From Icerya purchasi (lineage: Eukaryota > Arthropoda > Insecta > Hemiptera > Monophlebidae), in assembly GCA_039619475.1 (NCBI GenBank), contig CM077115.1:447443292-447507291 (forward strand): a stretch of 64,000 nt of DNA, in the 5' to 3' direction. The notes beneath the pieces are model-generated. The model was given only the letters and a program-made list of their open reading frames with translations. It was not told the DNA's origin and made no database searches. Made by a program: the position numbers and the translations under genes. Positions 24,501 to 37,165 of this stretch are shown here, piece after piece. Within the stretch, counting starts at the first letter, position 1. Each line of letters opens with the position of its first letter.

Positions 24501-27500
24501 CAAGCGATCAGATTTTGAATTCAATTCGGATGCAGGGTTTTCGACGTCGCTGATTACGAATCTGATATAAATTTTTTTTTTTTTTTAGTATATATATTTA
24601 ATAAAGTTACAAAATAGAAAATGAATACGAACATTTATAATTTAAATATAAAGGAGTATAGAAATTATTTTTATTTTAGCTCATTTGCAAGTATACATCA
24701 TATTATTCAACGAAATTTCGACAGTAATGGTAATCTTCATAAAAGTGTTTAAAACACTGATTTTTTACACCAACCGCAACGTACAATAGCGACATTTGGG
24801 CATCCTTCTATTTCGCAATGCATATTACAAGAATCTCCGAAACTAAAATCTACAGGATTTTCAAATTTATCCAGCCTTTTATTTACATAACCACTTTTGT
24901 ATCAAGAATATTTAAAAAGATCATATCTTGGTGAAGACAATTGGTCGTGAACCAGTGATTAAAATTTTATTATATTATTTCTAATATGTAAATTTAAATC
25001 ATAATTCATTAAAGTTACGTCATCAGAAAATTTTCGAACATGACTTTTCCAAATTCGGAATCCAAAAACAACAAGTATTTGAATTTTTCCCGTCGTTCCA
25101 GTAGGAATTTTCTTCAAGTTAACAATTTTATTGTCTGACATTGTTTTTTCTACAACTTTTTGACAATGACCACTCCAAGAGTCAAGTAATAGTAAGGAGG
25201 TATGACCTACATTTGGTAAAAATATTTTCTCTAACCAAATTTTAAAGTGATCTGCAAAGAAAAAATGTACTCTTTAACTAATGTAACTCGCAGAATAATA
25301 TGAAAATTCTTGTAAAGTTACTTACTAGATGTCTGTGTTAGGGGTAGTTTACCACTTTAGGGGTGAAATTAACGAAAATACCGAAATAGGTCAACTTCAT
25401 TTTATCATTTTATTAGTTGAACATTTTTTTTAGATTTTTTACTATTTTTTATCATCAAAATAATAAATTAAATATGGGGTTTCAACCCCTATAAAATAGG
25501 GGATGCATCAATTATTGTTCAAATCATCATGAATTACTTGCTTTTCCGAAAGGAGTAATCTCAACTTTGTTTTACCAAAAAATATTAATTGTTAGTCGAG
25601 ATATTTAGAAAAAACGTTTTTTTTTTTTTGCTAACTTTTGGGGTAGTTTTCACCCTCTTAATGTTTATTAGCAGATATTAAAAAAAACGGGTCTTTTTTT
25701 TTTTTGTGTGTTCTACAAGATATATCAATTTCATTAAAATCGGTGAGATTGGGTTGGGGTACTGTTAGGGGTGGTTTACCCCTTTAGGGGTGAAATTAAC
25801 GAAAATGCCGAAACAGGTCAACTTCAGTTTTTCATTTTAGTAATTAAAAAATTATTTTTAGATTTTGTACTATTTTTTATCGCCAAAATAATGAATTAAA
25901 TATGGGGTTTCAACCCCTATAAAATAGGGGATGCATCAATTATTGTTCAAATCATCATGAATTACTTGCTTTTCCGAAAGGAGTAATCTCCATTTTGTTT
26001 TACCAAAAAATATTAAGAATTAGTCGAGATATTTAGAAAAAACGATTTTTTTGGCAAACTTTGGGGGTAGTTTTCACCCCCTTAATATGTTTATTAGCAG
26101 ATATAAAAAAACACGGGTCTTTTATTTTTTTGTGTTCTACAACATATATCAATTTCATCAAAATCGGTGAGTTCGGGTTCGAGTGCTTTCCTTGTAAGTC
26201 TATCATCGCAATGTAGAGACCGGTTGATTTACTTCTAACTTTTTTTCAATTACCATACGGAGTCCTAGAATGTCTTCTTCGGTTTCTCTCCCTGATCTAA
26301 AACTTTTATTGCTTTTAGCTTAATTCGTTCTTTATTTTATGTTTTATTCTGCTCAGTACTATTTTTGTTAGTATTTTTGAGCAGCGTGACAATAAGCTTA
26401 TCAAGCGATGTTCTTCACGTTTAGTTGTGTCATTCCTCTTAAGTATCATGATTAGTTTGTTTTTCTTAAAATCGTCCGGTATTCCTGCTTCCTTTTCATA
26501 CATATCTGAGATTAATTTGTATATCGATGTTTGTGCGTCACTCTCTAACGCTGTTGTAAGCTCGCTGCAGATGTTATCAAAGCCTGCTGCTTTATGGTTT
26601 TTTAGTTTATTTAGGGCATTATAACATCTCTCGTTATACATGGACCTGTATTATCGTTTGACATTGTTTCATTGGCATTAATCTCTTGTTGTAGATATTT
26701 TTTAGTGTTATTCGTTTCGCTGTACAATTTTTCTACATATCTTTTCCCATGTCTGAGTTATTTCTTCTCCTTTTATTAATTTTTTCCCATTTTTATTTTC
26801 AATACCATTCGTTATGTTTTTATAATCCCTAAAGTATGTTTTAACCTGTTTGTATGCATTTCCGATGTTACCTTTTTTTAAATTTGTTTCTACTTCGACG
26901 TATTTTGACTCAAGGTGTTCTATTTTTTGCTTTTTTGACTTCTTTGTTTATCATGTTCCTATACTCTTTGTACATATGACGCTTCTTCTCTGTATTCACA
27001 CTTTTATATTTCCTTCTTTCCTCAATTAGTTTTAGTATCTCCTTTGAAATCTAAGGCTTATTGCGTGTTTCGCTTTATTTACCTAATGTCTTTTTTGCGG
27101 CGTTTGTTATTATTTCTTTCGTGTCATTCCATTTTTCATTTACATCGTTTCCTTTGTTCATTTTTTCTAAGCAGCTTATCTTAAATTGCTCTTGATATTT
27201 GCATTTTTATTTCATGATTTTTCAGTTTTTGTATATTCCATTTTCTCCTGCTGACTTTTTTTGAATTCAACTTCTTATACTGCAATCTCGATGTCATCAA
27301 TACTAGGTTGTGGTCACTGTCTATATTTGCTCCTGGGTACGTTTTGCATTGTTTTATTTGGTTTCTGTATCTACTTTTAACTGCAATATAATCTATTTGA
27401 TATCTCTCTTGATCTTCGATCATTTTCCATGTTTATATCCTTCTGGGTGGTTGTTTTTGAAAAATGTGTTTCCTATTATCATTTTATTTTGAATACAGAG

Positions 27501-30500
27501 AAGTTTATTAATTTTTCCCCTCGCTTATTTCTTTTGCCTAAACCATATTTTCCTATACACTCATTATCTTTTCCTACTATCGCGTTCCAATCGTCTAGTA
27601 TAATTAGGTTGTCTTTGTCTTCCGCCTAGCTCATGACTTCTTCCAATTGTTCGTATATTTCTCCCATCTCTTGATTGCTAAACATTTGTTATCATTGTTG
27701 TTGCGGGTTTTGAATTCAGCTTTACTAGAAGTATTCTATCATCAAATTGCAGATATGATTTTACATTACTTCCCCATTTTCTAATGATGATTAATCGAAC
27801 TCCGCTTTTTTCCTTCGTCTGATCCTGAATGTATTACTCTATAATCTCCACTCCAATAATCATTATTATTCGACTGTCTAGTTTCACTAATGCCCAATAT
27901 ATCTATTTTATTTCTACCTATTTCTATTTTGGTGTTTTCCACTTTTCCGGCTGTCTTTAAAGACCTTATATTCCATGTTCCAATTTTTACTTTGTTTGAT
28001 TCTGTAGCATATTTTTCGTATAAAGCCTGGCTGTTCACCTTATTACGGGAAGTCAGTCACATATTTCACACACCAGATATCCCACTAAATCTCTGGCGCC
28101 AGTTGCTAATTGGATCGCGTAGCTTATTTATATTAGTATTTGTACTTTTCGCGATTGAAATCTTGAAAAGATAATAAGGTAGGTTTCCGTTACTTTCCTC
28201 GTCGCAGTTTTATGGTCGCTTCAGTAATATGTACTCCACGCTCTATAAATATCTGCTTATAGCTGAACTTCCTGTTCTCCACCTATAGACAGTACTGATA
28301 ATGCTGCTTCCGCTATCAGTGGATCATTCTTTGTCTGTCTCCTCCTTTGTGGCATGTCCAGCTTTGGAAGCCCTCCTGGAAGAGTACACTACCGTTGACA
28401 TAGCTCACAAATTCTTAGGAGCGCGCGAACCCCTCCGCCACGTTAAACTCCGGAGGAGAGATATCATCTTGTTGGGAACTAATTCGTTTTCATTAATGAA
28501 AAATACAACTATAAAAAGCGATGTAAATAATAGTGAAGAAATTTTTTTACGGAGTGGTACTTAGATAATACCGCTAACACATACGTAAACATACTAGTAG
28601 GGAAAGATTTAAATTGTAAAAAAATACATTACATTAAGTAATCTATGCGAATGCGGGTACATCGGATCTCTGGGACAATTGGCAGTGCGAACTATACGAT
28701 CAAGAACGGAAAGACTTAATACGGGCGATTCTACCGATACCAATATTCAACAGATCGGAACCTTTGAAAAGGAATCAACAAATGAATTGTTTAAATTTAT
28801 TAAAAACACTAATATTTTAATTTAAATTAAAAATGTAAATGATACATTGTCACATTGGCCAGAATAGCGAAAGTTGAGGCAAAAAAAAAAAAAAGACTGT
28901 CGGAACATTGATGTCCGGCGATTGAACTATTTTACTTTGCCTTAAATTATATGTATAGTATTTACGTAAACTTTTTGATGTATTCGATTATGGTTGAATT
29001 GTAAAATGTGTAAGAAATCGTTTGTTGTTTTTATTGTAGGGAGCAACGCTGCTTAAACTGATTGAACGGTTGACATATCATTTGTATACAGACGCGTTTT
29101 TTGTTCGCACATTCCTTATTACGTACCATACATTTACAACTTCGCAGGTATTGAATCATTTATTTTTTATTTTTTTTAATCATATTGAATTAGTAAAAGC
29201 CACAGTATTTTTAATCGAATTTAAGTAGATAGTTGAGTTTGTAAAAACTTTGTAATTTATAAAATAAATAGAAAATATCAATGCAATTTGAATTTATTTA
29301 AAAAAAAAAAAAAAACGATTAAAATGGTCATCATCCGTTTTACTTATAATTGTTTATTTGTGTGTAGTTAGCTAGTGGACAGAGATGAAAATAAACTGAA
29401 GAAACATGTTGGAAATACATGTTTCGTTCAGCTAATAGTCGCAGGGTCAATACGTTACTATCGCGAACTGTAAAAGAATGGTTTTGCCCGCGAATGACGT
29501 AAAAGGAAAATATCTGTACAACATTCACGCGTTTACCATAGCATATAAATGAATTATTACCGCAAGAGCGAAGTTCTTTTAATTTTCCATTTGAAAAATA
29601 TATTTCATTTAGTACGTTTGAAAATATTTCACGTTTATCTGAAAGTTTAGAGGAAAACCATACATAAAAACAGTCGTTAAATAATTTAAATGTTTAAAAA
29701 TTGTTATTATATTTATGTAATTCTGTATAAAGAATTGAAATAATTAGATAACAAAAAATTAGTAATTTAAAATATAAAATCAAAAATTTTACGTGACATG
29801 GGGGAGTATTCGAACTCGAACCTTATTTCCAGATATGTACAAATAGATGTCACCTTTATTAGTACACCACTGAAATAAGTTCGTTATGATTTGTGTGTTT
29901 TTATACTATATAAATGTAATAAATGACGCGTTTAAATTTTTATTAAATTAAAAATTGATTTTTTTAAAATTATTTTATCGTTTTTTAATAATATTTTTGT
30001 TTAATATACTTCATTTTAGAATAGTCAACCTTCCGAATTATTTGCACGAGGTATGAATAAACGTAATCTGAAATTTTTTGCCTATATTTTTGTCTAAAAT
30101 GCAGGGGCGAGCAAACGTGTGCGTTTGCACTATGACTTTTGCTCATCCCTGTATGTATATTATCCATATGAAATGCGGCTTCTAAAAATTTCAATTTTTC
30201 GCGTCAATCAAAAAGCTGCATTCTAATAGTATTTTACACAGTTCGTACACTCATGGTCTCCTATCGATCTGCAAAAGATCATCAAAATTGGTGACCCGCA
30301 GATCGCGTGACCTTTCCTCGTAAGACTACCGTGAAACGTTGAATACGGGGTTACCATATTTTTGGCACACGTCGATGATATACCCTAAAAAATGCAATAA
30401 AATTTAAAAATGTGGTCGGTGCTATTAAAATGTGTCTATTATAGATGAGAATTACGAGGAAAAAATGAATGGTGAAAGTGTGGATGTTTTTTATTTTTTG

Positions 30501-33500
30501 GAAATTTTTCAGGAATTCTTGTCCCTGTTGATAGAACGGTTTAACATTCCAGACGCTTATTCTGCATTAAATATACTGAATACAAACGTCAATTCATTCT
30601 CCTCGAAAGAAAAAGAAGATACTAAACGCTATAAGAAACAGTATTATGAGCCGATAAGATTTAGGTATTTTTAATTTTTTATTTTTCTAAATTATCATTT
30701 ACGCGTCGTATTTTAAAAGAATCCTTTTTGTAATTAATGAATGCGATTACTACAAAAACCGCGTTAGGAAAATTTGTTAAATAGCTTCGTTAAATTTTAT
30801 ACGCGATGACGGTACCCCCCTGCGGGGTATCAAAAATGAGTAGAAAAAAAAAATATCGCTATATTAAGATAGATGTATCCGAGTGTAAGTATCAAACGAG
30901 ACGCACTTTATTACTGATGAACTCTATTTATTAACAGTTAATTAAGAAAGAATGTTTAACTGAAGAACTTGACGATCTAAATATGTGCTTATAAAATGCT
31001 ACTCTTAATCTTATTCGAATAATAACCCTATGTGAGTATTGGTATTCAGTAAAAATTGTGCGATAATACCTGAATTTGTAGCAAAGCGCGTACACGTCTG
31101 GTAGTTTCTTACGCATTGTGTATTACGACATTCATCTTTCTTTCACTTAAAAAACCGCTGATCGAAAGTGCGCGTGCAAAAACGATATCTACGAAGTGTG
31201 GCCCTTCGTAAAAGCAATTTTAAAAAAGTTCAAAATTTGATAGCAACTCGTTGCTTAATTTTTTTTTTACTTTTTGTTGTTCAAATATATTGACGATTAT
31301 TTAAAAACGTAACAAGAACTAACGTGAAAGAGACTTTGAGTGCACTTCTTGATGATTCAAGTCTTTACTGCTCGCGTACTTGCACACACTTTTAAACACC
31401 ATCAATAATTCGGTCGTATATTCTGTGGTATTTGCATTCGGTATAATTACATTAATATTTAAACTTAATTTTGAAAAACATTATAATGTATATTCTTGTG
31501 TATTCAGGGTAATGAACGTAATAAAACATTGGGTGGATAGTTACTATGATGACTTTGAAAACAGTCCTGATTTATTAGAACGACTGTACGAATTTCTGCA
31601 TTCTATCGAAGAAAGATCTATGAGGAAATGGGCTGATTGTATATTAAATATTCTGCAAAGGAAGGTTTGTATTAATAATCGCTGTTTTTCTGTGTATGTG
31701 TATAGATTTTACGTGCCTTATTGTGTTGTTTTTCCTTTTTTTTTTTTTTTAAATCTTGCTTATTAAAATTTTTATCGATGTAATTTATTTTTCTTTTTTT
31801 TTTTTTCTTTTTTCATTTAAATATTTCTAGGTCGCAAGAAAAACTTTTTTAAATAACACGTACAATTAAAATTATAAAAAACTGAAGTCTGAATTAAAAA
31901 TAATTTTGGTGTCTTATATTTCTAAGGTGGCAGCAGAGTGTTCCTGTTTCTGGGATTACTCAATTGTTCATGATGTTTGTTTGAGCGCTTTGTACGCTTT
32001 TCTTTTATTTTTCTTCCTGCGAGGATTATAATTCCGTTTTAGGGGATGATTTATATGTAGCGAAACGACAATTTATTTTTTCCATACATTTTAATAATGT
32101 TAAATGTGTATTAGTTGCCCATCTGTGAAATCTTAAGCGTTCCGCAGATTTCGCAGGTGCATTTCGGATACCTGCAGATGGTTGGCTCTCTGTTTTGTTT
32201 CCACGCATATTCGCCGTCTCTGCAAGTAAATTAGGTTTGGGGGTAAAATGAATTAATGTCATTTCATTAATTTTCGACCAATCAACCACTTTAGTGCAAA
32301 ACGCGTTTTATATATTCAGTTCTGGATTTTTGGAAGGATTAATATATCATGTAGACTAGAACATTTTGGTACCAATAAATATTTAAAAATTTGTAATTAC
32401 TTTTATCCAAAATATTTTTTGAAATTAATTTATTTTGTCTATATCGTTGCTTTTTTAATTTCTCCGATGTTTTATTTTTGTTATTTTTGAATTTATTTCT
32501 TTTGCAGTACAGTATGACACTGCGTGATGCGTGAGAAAGAACCGAACTGAAAATATTTGTTTTGTAATTAATTATTGTACAAATGTAAATTATAGTAATT
32601 CTCATTAAAACATACTTTATAGAAATATAGAAGGCTAAGTGAAAAATACAGGATATTACAAACTTAAAATCAGATTTCTTTGTTTTGAATTTAGTATTAT
32701 GTAAATGAAAATTATAGTTATCTTTAATTTAACACATACCGAATTCTCAGCGCATGAAACATCGTGCTTGACTGAACTTGTTTCGTTTTAATTTCATCCC
32801 GTTTCTGTTGCTGCTTAAGTTAAACGTTAACTTATTTTATGCTGAACGGTGGTTTCGTATTTTGTAATATAACTTGTAATTATTTCTTGATAAACCCACA
32901 AGAAATGTACTAATTACCCTAGAACTACTATTCGATTTCCTTGTTTCCGGCGTTCACCTTCTCTGACTAATTAATTTTTACGCACGTTATTTCTCCTTCC
33001 TATTATCATTTTCCTGCGTATGTTGCGGGGGGACCTTTTTTTTTTTCCATGTACTATACATAAATTAGGAAAAAAGCGACATTTTAGGAATCTGCGTTAG
33101 ATAAGATTTTTGAATAAGCACTGCATGATAATGAACGTCGCTGTAAGTTAAAAAAAATAATTTTTACAAGTCCGTATTCTGAACTTCATGACGTACGTAT
33201 GTTTTTATTATTTAATTGTTCTCATATTGTATACGATAGTGTGCAAATTTTTTTAAACCTTATGACGCGCGTATTTTATTTTTGAATTTTCGTAAAATTA
33301 CGCTATTGTATAGAAATATACTTTTTAATTTCACAGAAAGACCCAGATGAATTATCGAGAGAAGCGGTTTATACTCACGATCATGCTCCTCCGCCAATTG
33401 AATGGCACATAATGTGTCCGGAATCCGAATGGACTATTTTAACTGTAAGCGACAAATTTCTCGTTTTTCATTTGTTTTTATTTTTTTTTTTCAGTATTTC

Positions 33501-36500
33501 GTATTAAAATAATAGCGAAAAAAGAAACGAACGTAAGTCTGTCATCCGGGTAATAATCTCAAAATTACGAAAGCTAATGGCATTAAATTTGATATAGATA
33601 TAAAACATTTGTTTAAATTTGACTCGGTGGATTAATATATGCAATGGTTGGTCGAGCAATTTTGGCTGCACCCCTCGCATCGCGCGGATAAATAAGTCAG
33701 CGAAAACTAAATTACGAACGCTTGTAGCGTGGAATGTTTTACATTAATTCTGAAAATTTCGAGTCGATAGCTTAAAATGGACACCCATACCATCCATCCG
33801 ACCCAAAGTCGTATATCCGCTGACGGTGTAGGAATGGGATAGGAAATTCGCGTTGACTCGCACGGTAACGCTGTGGCGGGTAAATGAATAACGTGGTTGA
33901 AAAGTAAACACTCTGAGCAGATGGAGGGGAAAAAAACGTAGATCTTTTTGATGCCAACTTGTTAACATAGTACCTGTACGCCTGAAAAAAACGTTTAAAC
34001 AACGGGGTGCTTTTCTCCATTTTCAACCACGTTGTTCTGTTATCCGCAAAGTGTTATCGTGCGAGTCACCGCAAATTTCCCATCCCGCTTTTACACCGTA
34101 GGTGGATACACGACTTTGCGTGGATGGACCGTATGCGCGTCCATTTTAAGCTACCGAGTTGAACTTTTCAGAATTAATGTAAAACATTCCATACTGCAAA
34201 CGCATATGCAATTTAATTTTCACCAAATAATTTTTCTGCGCAATGTGAATGGTGTGACTAAAATTTTTTTTGGAACGACCATTGTGTGTTTATATTTTTT
34301 TTTTTGGATTATTTTAAAAAACATATTTACAAAAAAATGACGTTAATGAAGTGATGTTTCCTTCTTTCTAGACAGTTGCACAACAACGGCGATTTGTGAT
34401 TTTTAAAAAGGACACTTATACGGTTAAATAGTAGCGAAGGAAAACATGCCTTTTTAATCAAACATATTTTAAGTGCACGCATAATCGGCTGCTGTTTATT
34501 TAAATTAAATAGTTTATTGTAACTTCAAAATTAAAATTTATTATCGGCACTCCAATTATGTACATGTTTTTCAAATTTTAAATATTTACCATTATCGGAG
34601 AATAAGACTATCCTAAATAAAGAAATGAAAATCGATTTCATCCTTGAAACAAGTAGATCAGGTCCGTGTTAAATGTTATTAGTTATTATTGCCCTTCAAA
34701 TGTAATGAAAAAAAAATTTAAATGATTACTGGAATCAAAAAAGAAGGAAAGAGATGTACTATGGCTGGCGAAAATTTTTTATATTTTTACCATTGTTTCA
34801 CCTTTTTTATTAGCGACGACAATTTTATTAATTTATATTAAAAAAAAAAAAAAAAAGAAAAGTGCAGCGAAAAAATCAAATAATAATCTAAATGTTTATT
34901 TACATTTTTTTAAATAAATAAAAAACTACTTAAGAATGTGCTGTAAATCATTCGTGTAAGTAAGCTGATTGGAAGAGGACTAAAGCCTGGAATAAAAGTT
35001 GAAAATTAAATAAATATAAAAATACATTAAATAAATTTAATTTGATTTTCTCGTCTTTCCAGATCGATTTCTTATCATGTTTATTTTTTATTTTATTTTT
35101 TTAATTTTCTTTTATGATTTTTTTTCTTCAAATCTCTTATATTCTTTATCCCCCCGCATACAAGGAATATATGTACATCGTAAACTAGAAAGGTATTTTA
35201 ATTTTATACCGTTTGTTTGAAAATGATGGTTGAGGCGAAAATGTCACTTACAATTAGATAAAGTTAGTTGCTTGGTTAGCAAACCTTCGCTATAAAAAAA
35301 TTCTACTTGAAAATTAACTCGATAGTTTATTTAATAATTAACGCTTTTAAGTATAAAATTACAGTGTTAATGTATAATATATAAATAAACAACATTTTAC
35401 ACGATTTCTTATTATTTAATCAAAAAGAAAAAGTGTTTTTTTCTGTCGTTGCGGGCATTTACTTTAATTACGAATCTTAAACTACTGTAATCTTATATTC
35501 TCATTTTACCGAATTATGTGGAGGATATTTTTGTATCATTATTATAAGAAAAAATTTCGACTTGTAATGTGCGATAGTTGTATTCATTTTTTTAGTTACA
35601 TCCTGTGGAATTTGCTCGGCAGTTGACTTTAATAGAATATGAAATGTACAAAGCCGTAAAAAGTTCCGAACTAGTAGGCAGTGTATGGACGAAAGAAAAC
35701 AAGGATATTTCCTCGCCTAATATAATAAAAATAATGAAACATACCACGAATGTAAGTGAAAAATATTATTTTACGTGGCAAAATTTATTCTTATAATATC
35801 ATATTTCTATCATTTAAAAAGTGGCTTACATTAATTATAACCGTATTAGAAATCATTTAATTTGTAAATTCGTATTTTTCGCTTCACATAAAAATGTAAA
35901 AGAGCGATTTTACTTGTTTTGATTGTTAAAAAATTTCAGAACATTTTTTTTTTTTTTTTATATTTGTTTTCAACATGAAATATGTTTTATAAAAACCGTT
36001 GCCAGAAGTTTTACTAAAAAATGTTGCTTTCCCGTGTTATTCCTACAATTGGGAGAAGTACATATACCAATGTTACCTTAACGCCCGAAATTATTGGAAT
36101 ATTATTAACATTCTCAACTTTATCGTTTATTTTAGTCATCATAAGCCTTTGTTAAATACAATGACGGGTAAAGTTCAAGTTACGTCTAACTTATGAATTT
36201 ATAAAATAAAAATTGCACATAAGTTTAGTTATAATTTGTACCTTTTTTATAAAATTAATTTTTTATTTTAAAATAAATTGTATAATTATGAAAAATTTTA
36301 AATTGGCTAGTTAATTTTTAACGTTCCGTTTTTATATTATACTCGTGGATTTTATAGAAAAAATCGTCAAAAGCGCGCATAAAAATTATGGTATTATTAA
36401 AGTTGTACATCTATTTTATTCTTCAATAGTTTTAGAAGGATGCTCGAAGTTACCAAATGTTTGCTTTTCTTTTAATTGTTAATCAGCAATGTTTAAATTG

Positions 36501-37042
36501 TTTTAGTTCACATTTTGGCTGGAAAAAACTATTGTAGAGACTGCTAATTTGGAAGAACGTATAGCCGTAATGTCACGTATGATTGAAATTATGTTGGTTC
36601 TACTTGACTTGAATAACTTCAATGGCGTGTTCGCTATTCTTTCAGTGATGGGTTCAGCTTGTGTGTATAGGTTGAAACACACGTTTCAGGTAATTGATAC
36701 TGAATAGAAAACACTAAATGATGAATTTATTTTCCAGCTATGTTAATCACATATATTTGCTTTTTTTTAAATTATTTATCGATACATTAAAATATAATCG
36801 AGCATGCATGAACACTTCTCACTTTAAAAATAAATCATTTTATTTTTGAATTTACATGAAAAATCTGTTATAATGCATTTGGTTACCGGAAATATTTGAG
36901 ACGTAATTAAAATGTGAAGAGTACTCTAAATATGATTTAAATATGTTAAACTCATTTTGACAGAATACTTGTGATAACAACACGATTTTCCATCGGTATT
37001 TTGAGAAAAAATGATAATGATATCATTAACTTTGAAACCTTT

Positions 37043-37073
<31 letters not shown>

Positions 37074-37121
37074 CTAGCTGAACCCGGCAGACGTTGTCCT
37101 GCCAGTGTATATTTATTTATT

Positions 37122-37165
<44 letters not shown>

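Larger units (their letters stand above)
19950..28490 (-). mobile_element. RTE-like LINE, minus strand, split by three later insertions
   Basis: The element runs right to left. A probable 5' UTR covers about 28040-28490. The endonuclease is at 27781-28038 ([21 protein letters not shown]) and 27181-27423 ([24 protein letters not shown]). RT follows at 26315-26641 ([23 protein letters not shown]), then motif A (EKAFDKCDW) and VRQGCSLSP at 23843-24042, and FADDIAVIA with [12 protein letters not shown] at 23122-23394. The tail ([16 protein letters not shown]) is at 20229-20390. Interruptions are a hAT (20426-23018), a SINE (23450-23841) and a TIR element (24046-26194). Without them the LINE is about 3.4 kb, normal for RTE. 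Stops and frameshifts show it is inactive. The exact clade is not certain. Confidence 0.88.

Noticed and set aside
33744..34340. Two genes on opposite strands
   Set aside because: The frames are mirror images within the arms of a foldback element.
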